Source: Bacteroidota bacterium (GTDB taxonomy: Bacteria > Bacteroidota > Bacteroidia > UKL13-3). From it: 36,285 bases of DNA. Below the pieces are notes generated by a model. That model was not told the DNA's origin, searched no databases, and was given only the letters and a program-made list of their open reading frames with translations. Positions 15,212 to 23,670 of this stretch are shown one piece after another. How positions within the stretch are numbered: the first letter of the stretch is position 1; the number at the start of each line of letters is the position of its first letter. The position numbers were made by a program, and so were the translations under genes. The stretch spans positions 1 to 36,285 of the forward strand of contig CANFHJ010000014.1 in the NCBI GenBank assembly GCA_947446605.1. The letters are read 5' to 3'.

Positions 15212-18145
15212 TTATTTCCCGCCTAGTGCACTGTATCTTTCCATGCATTGTTTGGCATATTCTGGTCTTCCCATCTTTGTAAATACATTGCCTAACTCGC
15301 CCCACGCTTGCACATTATTTTGATTTAATTGCAATGCCAATTGGTAGTTATCTGCCGCCTTTTGCAAATTACCTGTGATGTCATAAGATTTAGCCAAATA
15401 GTAATAAACCTCTGGAATACTTGCATTGTGTTTAACAGCCATTTCCAATTGCTTGATGGCATTTTGGTAATCGCTCATATTTAGATATGCCAATGCAGAA
15501 TAGTAATAACTTTCAGTAATATTTTCTTTGTATCCTGTACTTTTAGCCAATACTTCAGTTGCCTGTTTAAAGTCTTTTTTATTGAAGTATACCAAGCCTA
15601 AATTACTATATCCAATAAAGTTTTCAGGGTAAATGTCAATTGCTTTCTTAAGCATTAATTCTGCACTGTCTAGCCTGCCTCTGTTGAGCAATGAAAAGCC
15701 TAACATGCGCCAAGTTTCTTCGTCTTTTGGGGCATACTTAACAGCATTCTCAAAATAGTAAACTGCAGAATCAAAGTTTTGCTTATCTGTTGCTGCATAG
15801 CCCAGTGGCATATTGTAGTTCTCGCGTTTTACAACGGCAGCTAATGGAATACCGTCTGCTTCAACTGTAAATACTGTTCCTTTAGGTGGGAAGGAGCCAT
15901 TTAATAACTCTTTTTGTGAAAAGGTTCTGGTGGTTAAAATCAAATAATCCCATGGCATTTTTTGTTCTTCCATTTCTCTTGTCCAAACAAAATTCAAGCG
16001 TGGGTTAATTTGATGTGCCCAATAAGCTGCTGTGGTAGTTTCGTTATTTATTCCAATCAATAATGAATCTTTGGGATGTTGCTTGGCAATCCATTCTGCT
16101 GCCTCTCTGCAAGAATTGCTGTAATAATCGGTTTCGTAGGTGCCATAAGCACCATGCAAACCACCAACCAATTCGTTGAAATAAACGTATTCGTTAGGGT
16201 GGTTTTTAATGATCCAATAAGTAGGTTTTGAAAATAATCCTAATAAAACTACAGCTGCTGCAATGGCAATTGGCTTTTTTAAGGTAAACAAATAATCGTA
16301 GGAAACTGCCGCCAAGGGAATTACAAATGGCATAATAAACAAGTAATGGCGCCATCCGTTATAGTAGTTGATATTGCTATATTCTGCATAGAATATGGGA
16401 AAGAAAATCATAAACACCAACATCAAATAATTGCCTAATCCAATATGCTTACTTACGGGTTTTACTAATAAGAGCGTTAGTCCTAATCCAAGCAATAAAT
16501 AAATTGGATTACCTATTCCTAAAAACTTAAATACATAATACCATGGGGCTGCAGTTAACATATAAATTCTATGTCCTTCAAAGAGCTCTACATTATTGGT
16601 GTAAAAATCGTTAGACGATGCTTTAACAAAGGCGTCATAGGGATGGTGTAATGGGTTGTTTAAGGCGTATGGCCAAATTAAAATACCAACTATATACCCA
16701 ATGATGGCAACAATAAAAAACAGCTTTGCATAAGGCAAAATGAGTTTACTGGTATTTGCCTCTTTTTTACGGATTTTATCGAGCCAATTAACGCCAAGGA
16801 ATAAACCTAAATAAGCCAACAATAAAAATGCACCAACACGTGAGGCAATACCAAATCCTATACCTACGGCTAACCAAACTAAATCTCTAAATCTTGGCTT
16901 TGGTAAACTGCGCATTACCTTAATCATAAAATAGCCTGCAAAAGCAAATCCCATGGCAAAGGGCACATCGGTAGGGTTGTTCATGCTATGTCCTAGCCAA
17001 CCCGGGTTTAAATAAATAAATAGCATGGCCATTAATGCAGCGCGCCAGCCAGCCAATTCAAAGGCAATAAGTGCGGTAAATAATATTCCTAAAAGACCGT
17101 AAATTGAATTTATAAAATGGCGGGTTTCATATACTCCTGTTCCCATCCAATTGTAGGCAAAGGCAGCAACTGTGTTCATTTGCTCGCCATAAAAACGGTA
17201 AGCTTGTCTAATATAATCCGAACTATTTTGTTGCTCTGCAATAGCTGCGGTATCTGCTCCAAAAGTTGTTAAATAGTTGTAAGCTAATTGCGAATAATCA
17301 TTGTGTGCTTTTTCATCCCAAGTGCTCCCAAAATCTTGACTCAAAATGGGCATGGTAAATAGCGCAATTAAAAATACCACAAAGAATGAAAAGCGGTAAA
17401 TTGGATGATTGCCATTGCTCCAAGTATTGCTGGTGTTTTTGGCCTGCCACAAAGCATCTTTCACAAAATAATTGATACGTAAACCCACCACTTCACCAAT
17501 TAATTTAATTATTGATGTGGCAGGTCTATGGTCTGCTGGAATGCTTATTTCATTTACCTTAATACCATATGAATGCGCAAGACTTAGCGTTTGCAGATAA
17601 GAATTGCCATTTGCCAATTCTTTTTCAAACAGCGCAATTAGGCTATTGGTTTTTCCTATTAATACGCCACTATAGGCATCTGTTTGTTGAACAGGCGTAA
17701 ATAATCGAGTAAGGCTATTTAATAATTTTATACCAAATGGAACAGCAATTTTACTTCCTTTGGCCACCATGTTTTGTGAGCCAATAAGCAAACTTTGTTC
17801 CTCAATTAATTTTTTATTATTAGCAATAGCCTGAAGTAGATTCCCCAAACCTGCATTTGTATTGTATAATACCACTGCATTTGCGCCCGTACTTTGGTGA
17901 AGCATCAGTGCAAATTGACTGTTTAAGGATTTTCCAACACTTTCTATTTGTTCCTTTATCCTGCCTTTTTGTATCCACTCTAAAGTGTTTTTGTCGGTAC
18001 TAGCTTGTTTAAGCAAAAGATGAATTTCAACATCTTGTTTGGTTTTGCTTAAGAACTGATGAATGGCTTCCGTAAAGGATTTGTCGGCATTACGGGCATC
18101 CATTAGAACGCTCATTTTACTTTCGGATAAGGTGTTTGTTTCCAT
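15212..18145 (-). CDS. Large fusion: degenerate GT2-like domain, GT-C membrane glycosyltransferase, TPR tail
   Basis: This 977-residue protein has three parts. Residues 1-230 resemble a DPM1-like GT2 domain in order (SVLMDARNADKSFTEAI, VVLYNTNAG, LLIGSQNMVAKGSK, DAYSGVLIGKTNSLI, VNEISIPADHRPATS), but the metal-binding DxD region reads NTNAG. Residues about 250-660 contain some 10-12 membrane segments with an acidic pair in the first loop (STWDEKAHNDY, Asp277-Glu278), as in GT-C enzymes of the ArnT/PMT type that use polyprenyl-phosphate sugars. Residues about 780-977 are five or six TPRs. It is last in an operon with an intact GT2 and a methyltransferase, 22 bases downstream of the latter. Transfer of a lipid-linked sugar outside the cytoplasm is inferred. 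Confidence 0.8.
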   Translation of the reverse strand: METNTLSESKMSVLMDARNADKSFTEAIHQFLSKTKQDVEIHLLLKQASTDKNTLEWIQKGRIKEQIESVGKSLNSQFALMLHQSTGANAVVLYNTNAGLGNLLQAIANNKKLIEEQSLLIGSQNMVAKGSKIAVPFGIKLLNSLTRLFTPVQQTDAYSGVLIGKTNSLIALFEKELANGNSYLQTLSLAHSYGIKVNEISIPADHRPATSIIKLIGEVVGLRINYFVKDALWQAKNTSNTWSNGNHPIYRFSFFVVFLIALFTMPILSQDFGSTWDEKAHNDYSQLAYNYLTTFGADTAAIAEQQNSSDYIRQAYRFYGEQMNTVAAFAYNWMGTGVYETRHFINSIYGLLGILFTALIAFELAGWRAALMAMLFIYLNPGWLGHSMNNPTDVPFAMGFAFAGYFMIKVMRSLPKPRFRDLVWLAVGIGFGIASRVGAFLLLAYLGLFLGVNWLDKIRKKEANTSKLILPYAKLFFIVAIIGYIVGILIWPYALNNPLHHPYDAFVKASSNDFYTNNVELFEGHRIYMLTAAPWYYVFKFLGIGNPIYLLLGLGLTLLLVKPVSKHIGLGNYLMLVFMIFFPIFYAEYSNINYYNGWRHYLFIMPFVIPLAAVSYDYLFTLKKPIAIAAAVVLLGLFSKPTYWIIKNHPNEYVYFNELVGGLHGAYGTYETDYYSNSCREAAEWIAKQHPKDSLLIGINNETTTAAYWAHQINPRLNFVWTREMEEQKMPWDYLILTTRTFSQKELLNGSFPPKGTVFTVEADGIPLAAVVKRENYNMPLGYAATDKQNFDSAVYYFENAVKYAPKDEETWRMLGFSLLNRGRLDSAELMLKKAIDIYPENFIGYSNLGLVYFNKKDFKQATEVLAKSTGYKENITESYYYSALAYLNMSDYQNAIKQLEMAVKHNASIPEVYYYLAKSYDITGNLQKAADNYQLALQLNQNNVQAWGELGNVFTKMGRPEYAKQCMERYSALGGK

Positions 18146-18167
18146 ATAAAATTAGTAATAGCTCCTG

Positions 18168-18716
18168 TTACAGGCGCTCAAAAACAAAAAGATTATTTAA
18201 TCCCAATTGAAATTTCCCTTGGTGTAATAATTTAAAATGTGGTGCTGCAAAAATTTGTTCGGTATCAGAGGGTTTGTAACCATAATGCTCTTCCAAACTC
18301 ATACCTTCAATAAGTCTTAATTTTAATAGTATCTCTAAAATTTGATCTACTTGCGGAGATGGAACAGTTATAATCAATCTACCTCCAGGTAATAAATAAT
18401 TGTAGCAATCAATTGCCAATTGTGTTTGTTGATTGGTAGGAATATGTTCTAATACGGCCAATAAGGTAATGGCATTAAATTTTTCGCCTTTAGGACAGGC
18501 CTCTGGAAAATACCCAGGGTACAATTCATAAAAGTCACCTTTAATGGTTTCGTTAAGGGTTGGATCGACCCCAATGCCCTTAGAAATATAGCCTTTCCAG
18601 CGCTCAAACATAATTCCATCTACACTACCAATGTCTAAAACGGAATCGTTTTTATTGATGAATTTTTTGGCCTTTTGAATGCGTACGTTTTGTAAATATT
18701 TATCTAGTGCTTTCAT
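18168..18716 (-). CDS. Class I SAM-dependent methyltransferase
   Basis: This 182-residue protein has the SAM-binding core of small class I methyltransferases: motif I SVLDIGSVDG (25-34), acidic motif II in GIGVDPTL, motif III NAITLLAVLEHIPT, and LLPGGRLIITVPSP. It is compact and has no extra substrate domain, so the substrate cannot be named. It starts 13 bases after the GT2 gene and ends 22 bases before the GT fusion gene, which suggests it methylates a glycan or lipid intermediate of that pathway (inference). No membrane segment or signal is seen, so it should be cytoplasmic. Confidence 0.85.
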   Translation of the reverse strand: MKALDKYLQNVRIQKAKKFINKNDSVLDIGSVDGIMFERWKGYISKGIGVDPTLNETIKGDFYELYPGYFPEACPKGEKFNAITLLAVLEHIPTNQQTQLAIDCYNYLLPGGRLIITVPSPQVDQILEILLKLRLIEGMSLEEHYGYKPSDTEQIFAAPHFKLLHQGKFQLGLNNLFVFERL

Positions 18717-18729
18717 CCTTCTTTGCTAT

Positions 18730-19896
18730 TTATTTTTTGTTAACGCTTAATACGCTAATGAGGAAACTTGAAAGAATAGTTTGCATCCCTAAAATAAGGG
18801 CAACTACACTTGGAATTACAATCCGCAATGTTTTAGAATATTCTAATTGTCCAAAATGGCTTTGTTCCCATTGATACAAGGAATAAAAAGTTCCACCTAA
18901 ACCAGCAAATAATATTAAAACCCCAATTACCAAACCCAATTCCATGCTAAACATTTTAAATGCCTTGGTAAGGGCATCCTTTGCAGGTAAAAATCCTGCT
19001 TGTACGGCATAGGCTCGGGTAAAAATACCAAAACTTACTGCCTGGTACCCAACAATAATAAATGCGCCAGCATATAGCAATGTATTGGTATCAAAATATA
19101 CTTGGTTAAACATATCTACTGGCCCTTTGATGATAAAAAGACTCATAATAAAACCCAATAACATCAAGAAAATTCCAGGGTATAAAAATAGCCAGCGTGG
19201 ACTATAAATGAGCAAGAACCTTAAGTGTCTCCATCCGTCGCGCCAGGTGCGCAAATGTGGAGGTCTGCTTCTTCCATCCTTACTAAGTATGGTAGGAACT
19301 TCAGTAATATTTAATTTAAAAATGGTTGCTTTTACCACCATTTCACTGGCAAATTCCATGCCTGTTGTTTTTAAATCTAATACGCTAACTATATCTTGTC
19401 TAAAGCCTCTTAAGCCGCAATGAAAATCACCAACAGGGCATTTAAAGAATAATCTACCAATAAAAGAAAGAACAGGGTTTCCTAAATAACGATGTAAAAA
19501 AGGCATAGCACCTTCTCCAATTCCGCCCTTAAACCTGTTTCCCATTACCAAATCTTTGCCTTTTCGCAATTCGTCTACAAACAAATTTAGGTTGCCAAAA
19601 TCATAGCTATCATCGCTATCACCCATAATTACGTATTTTCCTTTGGCAGCTTCAATAGCACCCATGAGCGCACTTCCATAACCTTTTCTTGGAACTGCAA
19701 TTACACGTGCGCCAAGGTCTTCTGCCATTTTTTGTGAACCATCGGTGCTGCCATTGTCGCCAATAACAACCTCGCCAATTACTTGGTTAGCTTTCATCCA
19801 AGCAAAAGCTTTTTTAATACAAGTTTCAATGGTTTCGGCCTCGTTTAAACAAGGCATAACCACACTTAATTCGATATTGTTGTTTTCAGCATTCAT
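18730..19896 (-). CDS. Family 2 glycosyltransferase, DPM1-like with C-terminal membrane segments
   Basis: This 388-residue protein has a GT-A domain (about 8-225) with SVVMPCLNEAETI, GDNGSTDGS, the acidic GDSDDSYDF at 92-100 (DxD), and the DPM1-family pattern VMGNRFKGG, DFHCGLRGFR and MEFASEMVVKA. Four hydrophobic segments follow (about 230-385). This arrangement is typical of enzymes that transfer a hexose from an NDP-sugar to polyprenyl phosphate on the inner face of the membrane. It is the first gene of the three-gene operon and has a promoter match close to its ATG. Together with the GT-C fusion it would make and then use a lipid-linked donor. The sugar is not determined by the sequence. 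Confidence 0.9.
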   Translation of the reverse strand: MNAENNNIELSVVMPCLNEAETIETCIKKAFAWMKANQVIGEVVIGDNGSTDGSQKMAEDLGARVIAVPRKGYGSALMGAIEAAKGKYVIMGDSDDSYDFGNLNLFVDELRKGKDLVMGNRFKGGIGEGAMPFLHRYLGNPVLSFIGRLFFKCPVGDFHCGLRGFRQDIVSVLDLKTTGMEFASEMVVKATIFKLNITEVPTILSKDGRSRPPHLRTWRDGWRHLRFLLIYSPRWLFLYPGIFLMLLGFIMSLFIIKGPVDMFNQVYFDTNTLLYAGAFIIVGYQAVSFGIFTRAYAVQAGFLPAKDALTKAFKMFSMELGLVIGVLILFAGLGGTFYSLYQWEQSHFGQLEYSKTLRIVIPSVVALILGMQTILSSFLISVLSVNKK

Positions 19897-19910
19897 GGGA
19901 TGTAGTGTTG

Positions 19911-19941
19911 CGAAAATAATTAATTATGGCAGTTCGCCCAA
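19911..19941 (-). promoter_or_regulatory. Promoter of the glycosylation operon
   Basis: On the minus strand TTG (19941-19939) and TATTTTCG (19918-19911) are 20 bases apart. The -7 box ends 14 bases before the ATG at 19896. Confidence 0.5.
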
Positions 19942-20040
19942 TTTGGAGCAATAAGTTTTCCGAGTTTAACAATTTTGTTTTGAATTTCATGCACAATTCT
20001 TCATCTTGCTAACCTAAAATTGTAAACCAACCTTATTCGC

Positions 20041-20895
20041 ATGAAAAAATCAATATTTATAGCTTTGGCTTTTGGCCTTTTTAGCTTAGGTCTTATGGCT
20101 CAAACCCAGAAACCAGCTGAATTAACCAGCAAGCCAGTTGTGGAAGAAATGACGGCCACCCAAGTATTAAATGCATTTTATACCAATTGGAATGCCTATT
20201 TTACTTCATCTACTCCCAATTTGGAATCGTTAAGCAAATATTTGAGCTCAGATTTCATTTTTATTAGAAACTCCGAAACGGTGGATGGAAAAGTACAAAC
20301 GCTTAGAGGGTCAGCAGATGATTTGTTAAGGGATATCAAAGGAACACGTGATAGCAAATTGCGCGCAGACAGGAAAATCATTTCTGTTACCTTTAACCAA
20401 ACATTGTCTCATTTGGCAAATATTTCTGCAGTAATTGATTTAAGTTATTACCAAGATACCACTTTAGTGGCAGAGGTAAAAGCGTATTCCAGCCATTCAA
20501 TGGTAAATGAAAATGGTGTATGGAAAATTAAAAACATGGTAACAGACCGCGTTGCAGAGCGTCAAATTTTTGGTGTTTGCCCTTGTCGTATCACCAGAAC
20601 CAATGCAGATAAATCAGATATGTTTACCACTAAAGTGATGTATCCAAGCGGCAATAGTTTTGAATCTGAAGAATTAGCCATCACTTTCCGTGGTAAAGGG
20701 TCAACTACCATTGTTACCGTGGGCTCTAATTACTATACTTGGAAAGAAAATATTGTTTATGCAATAAAAAAGGATGGTGATAAAACCTCACAAGAAATTG
20801 TTGGAAAAGCCAACAGTAATATTGAGGTCATCACCTTAATTTTAGCAAAGAACCTCTATAAAACGCAGTGCTTGCGGTTCGAACCATTGAAATAA
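20041..20895 (+). CDS. Exported protein with NTF2/SnoaL-like domain
   Basis: This 284-residue protein begins with a clean signal peptide (MKKSIFIALAFGLFSLGLMA, cleavage before QTQ). Residues about 40-180 have the NTF2-like order: a helix TATQVLNAFYTNWNAYF, YLSSDFIFIRNSETVDG, and a beta-sheet ending AYSSHSMVNENGVWKIKNMVTDR, as in SnoaL-type domains. The remaining 100 residues (from FGVCPCRITRTNADKSDMF) have no family I recognise; the CPC pair is the only cysteine cluster. It may bind a small molecule in the periplasm, but this is inference. It is followed by a perfect bidirectional terminator and converges with hflX. No exact TAnnTTyG box was found in the 144 bases upstream. Confidence 0.75.
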   Translation: MKKSIFIALAFGLFSLGLMAQTQKPAELTSKPVVEEMTATQVLNAFYTNWNAYFTSSTPNLESLSKYLSSDFIFIRNSETVDGKVQTLRGSADDLLRDIKGTRDSKLRADRKIISVTFNQTLSHLANISAVIDLSYYQDTTLVAEVKAYSSHSMVNENGVWKIKNMVTDRVAERQIFGVCPCRITRTNADKSDMFTTKVMYPSGNSFESEELAITFRGKGSTTIVTVGSNYYTWKENIVYAIKKDGDKTSQEIVGKANSNIEVITLILAKNLYKTQCLRFEPLK

Positions 20896-20897
20896 TA

Positions 20898-20932
20898 AAA
20901 AGCCCCATTTGCTAGCAAATGGGGCTTTTTTT
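20898..20932 (+). terminator. Perfect bidirectional intrinsic terminator
   Basis: A 15-bp perfect stem with a 2-base centre (arms 20898-20912 and 20915-20929, AAAAGCCCCATTTGC) has a T-run on the plus strand and the matching one on the minus strand. It serves both the 20041 gene and hflX, which converge on it. Confidence 0.95.
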
Positions 20933-20938
20933 ATGCCT

Positions 20939-22123
20939 TTAGTAAGTCTTTATTTTTAATGTTTTTTGAACCGAAATTACCGTTTCGCAAATCTTATCTC
21001 TTAATTCTTCGGTATTTATTTTCTTGTGGGCCGAAATAAAAATGGCTGGATTATTTTCTTTGGCCATCCATGATTTTTTGAGTTGTTCAATATACGCCTG
21101 CTTACTTTCTAGGGTTTCATCGCCTAAAATGAATGGTTCGGTGAGTTTATCTATTTTATTAAAAACTAAAATTACTTGTTTGTTTAATGCCCCTATTTCT
21201 TTGAGGGTTTCATTCACAACATGAATATGGTTTTCAAATGATGGATGACTTACATCTACCACATGTAATAATAGATCTGCCTCGCGAATTTCATCCAAGG
21301 TAGATTTAAAACATTCTACCAATTGATGGGGTAGTTTGCGAATAAATCCTACAGTATCACTCAATAAAAAGGATGCATCGGGCAAATCTACCTTGCGAAC
21401 CGTACTGTCTAGTGTAGCAAAGAGTTTGTCTTCTGCAAAAACATCACTTTTTGCAATGAGGTTCATAATGGTAGATTTACCAACATTGGTATATCCAACC
21501 AAAGAAACGCGCACCTTGTTATCGCGGTTTCTCCTCTGAGTGGCAGCTTGTTTGTCAATTAAATCAAGGCGCTCCTTTAATTTGCTAATTTTTTCGCGAA
21601 GCAAGCGTCTATCTGTTTCAATTTCAGTTTCACCAGGGCCTTTCATCCCAATTCCACCCTTCTGCTTGGTTAAATGCGTCCACATTCTGGTTAAACGGGG
21701 CAATAAATATTGAGCCTGAGCCAATTCTACCTGGTATTTAGCCTGTGCGCTTTGGGCCCTACTTGCAAAAATGTCTAGGATTAAATTGCTTCGATCCAAA
21801 ATTTTGCACTTGAGTACTTTTTCTAAGTTTCTTAATTGAGAGGGACTTAACTCATCATCGAAAATTACAATGTCTATTTGGTTTGCAGTTACGTATTCTT
21901 CTATTTCCTCCAATTTTCCCTCTCCAATAAAGGTTCTGGGATTAGGGAAATTAAGGCGTTGTTGAAATTGTTTTTTTACCACTGCGCCTGCTGTATGTGC
22001 TAAAAATGCCAATTCCTCCAAATACTCTTCTGCCTGTTCTAGCCTTTGGTCGCGGTTAATTACCCCTACCAAAACTACCTCTTCCTTCTTTTTTGCTGTA
22101 TCAAATAATTTAACGCGACCCAT
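20939..22123 (-). CDS. hflX: GTPase HflX
   Basis: This 394-residue protein is full length for HflX, a ribosome-associated GTPase that splits stalled or stressed 70S ribosomes. The N-terminal HflX domain (about 15-130) includes FIGEGKLEEI and DDELSPSQLRNLE. Next comes the linker GGIGMKGPGETEIETDRR (157-174), a coiled-coil arm, and the G domain: G1 GYTNVGKS (210-217), G3 DTVG (256-259), G4 NKID (322-325) and G5 SAH (364-366). The start ATG at 22123 overlaps nothing. It is divergent from the secreted protein at 22191 and convergent with the 20041 gene across the terminator. No convincing promoter was found on its strand. Confidence 0.96.
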   Translation of the reverse strand: MGRVKLFDTAKKKEEVVLVGVINRDQRLEQAEEYLEELAFLAHTAGAVVKKQFQQRLNFPNPRTFIGEGKLEEIEEYVTANQIDIVIFDDELSPSQLRNLEKVLKCKILDRSNLILDIFASRAQSAQAKYQVELAQAQYLLPRLTRMWTHLTKQKGGIGMKGPGETEIETDRRLLREKISKLKERLDLIDKQAATQRRNRDNKVRVSLVGYTNVGKSTIMNLIAKSDVFAEDKLFATLDSTVRKVDLPDASFLLSDTVGFIRKLPHQLVECFKSTLDEIREADLLLHVVDVSHPSFENHIHVVNETLKEIGALNKQVILVFNKIDKLTEPFILGDETLESKQAYIEQLKKSWMAKENNPAIFISAHKKINTEELRDKICETVISVQKTLKIKTY

Positions 22124-22157
22124 GTATTTTTTGTGTTCTAAAATAGCGTGGAAAAAG

Positions 22158-22165
22158 TATCTTCG
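22158..22165 (+). promoter_or_regulatory. Putative -7 box for the 22191 operon
   Basis: TATCTTCG fits TAnnTTCG and lies 25 bases before the ATG at 22191, between two divergent genes. The nearest upstream TTTG is 24 bases away, longer than normal, so the -33 element is doubtful. Confidence 0.35.
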
Positions 22166-22190
22166 CTTTTTAGAATATTTCTACAAATTA

Positions 22191-23660
22191 ATGGCATTTC
22201 GAGCGATTTTTATTTTTCTGTTTTTGCAATTCGGCAAAAGTGCCTTTGGACAAACTGTGGAATGGGGAAATCCTCAGAAAATTAAGCAGAAAAACTTGTT
22301 CTCTCAGGTGGTGGGTGAAAGCCCTGCAGGCATATTTGTTTTAAGAGCAAGAAATACAGATTTTACCTCCGATGTAATTCTCGAAAAATATAAAACAAAT
22401 TTAGCACTTGAATTAAGTGTTCCAGCCCCAATTAGTATCAATGGAAACATTGAAAGGGTGTTGTTGGTTAATAATGACCTGCACATTTTCATCAGCGCTA
22501 AAAATACACAAACTGGCAACATAGATTTATTAGACCAAAAGGTAGATGGAAATTTAAAAGCTGCAGGACTGCCCAATGTTATCTGTAGTTTTCCGGCGTC
22601 CTTATTTATTGAAAAAAGGAAAATTCAAATTAAAACAAGTGCCAATAAAAAGAATGTTGTTATCCTGTTTTTAACAAAAAGTGCTGCAAATGGCGATTGT
22701 AAATTGAACCTATATGGCTACAATGAATTGGTGCAACAGCAATTTGGCAAACAATTTACTTTAAATGAACAAGCAGAAGATGTTTTTATTACCAATTTTG
22801 AGATGGATAATTTAGGAAATGCTTTTGTTCTAATTGATTTTCCTTCAAAGAAAAATGCAAGTAAAATAGATAACCGCGATTTTTTCCTCTATGCTTACTA
22901 TCCTTTAGAAGACAAAATGTTGGCTTATGAATTAGGAAACGAGAATTTATTTATTGAGGAATTGGGCATGTGCGTCAATAATTTCAATCAAACAATAAGT
23001 GTTGTTGGGTTTTATTCTGAGGGCAATCAAACTGCGGTAAATGGGTATTTTATGGAACGATTTAGCATTCCTAAAAGAAGTACTGAAGAAAAATACGCGA
23101 GTTTATTGGAAGCAAGTTTAATTCAGAAAATCACAGGTGGTAAATTAGATAGTAAGAATCCGGATTTGAGAAATTTCTATATTAGAAAAGTATTGCCAAG
23201 AAGTGATGGTGGGCTCTTTCTCATTTCAGAGAAATATACACGCGTTGAACAACGGTTCAATTATTATATTAATAACATGCCACAAGAAGGCGTTAGAATT
23301 ACCTATAATTATGACGATGTAGCCCTGCTTTCTTTAAATAAAGATGGAAATATTCACTTTGGTGATTTAATAAGAAAACGTCAAAGTTCTATGGGTGATG
23401 GGGGCTATATTTCAGGTATAGCAACACTTGCAACCCAAGACAATATCTATGTTTTGTATAATTCAGAATTAGATAAAGATGGAAATATTAATGCCCATAC
23501 TGTAAATTACCAAGGTAAAACAGATGAAAAAATAGCAGTTAAATCAAGTAATTTTAGCGTGGCATTGGTTCCAAGCGATTGCAAACAAACCGGTTCTAAT
23601 ACGCTGCTTTGTGCCACCATTCGCGACAAACAATTTACCCTTATGCGAATCACTTATTAA
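22191..23660 (+). CDS. Exported protein of unknown function
   Basis: The ATG at 22191 gives a clean signal peptide (MAFRAIFIFLFLQFGKSAFG, cleavage before QTV); upstream in-frame ATGs would bury it. The mature part, about 470 residues, is rich in beta-strands with recurrent short units such as NLHIFISAKN, NNLGNAFVLIDF-like segments, DGGLFLISEKYT and QDNIYVLYNSELDKDGNINAHTVN, which look like blades of a beta-propeller. I do not recognise a family and see no catalytic motif. It has no T9SS sorting domain at its C-terminus (ends FTLMRITY), so it is probably periplasmic. It is first in a unit with a membrane protein and a YdcF-like protein. Confidence 0.75.
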   Translation: MAFRAIFIFLFLQFGKSAFGQTVEWGNPQKIKQKNLFSQVVGESPAGIFVLRARNTDFTSDVILEKYKTNLALELSVPAPISINGNIERVLLVNNDLHIFISAKNTQTGNIDLLDQKVDGNLKAAGLPNVICSFPASLFIEKRKIQIKTSANKKNVVILFLTKSAANGDCKLNLYGYNELVQQQFGKQFTLNEQAEDVFITNFEMDNLGNAFVLIDFPSKKNASKIDNRDFFLYAYYPLEDKMLAYELGNENLFIEELGMCVNNFNQTISVVGFYSEGNQTAVNGYFMERFSIPKRSTEEKYASLLEASLIQKITGGKLDSKNPDLRNFYIRKVLPRSDGGLFLISEKYTRVEQRFNYYINNMPQEGVRITYNYDDVALLSLNKDGNIHFGDLIRKRQSSMGDGGYISGIATLATQDNIYVLYNSELDKDGNINAHTVNYQGKTDEKIAVKSSNFSVALVPSDCKQTGSNTLLCATIRDKQFTLMRITY

Positions 23661-23670
23661 TTTAAAAATT

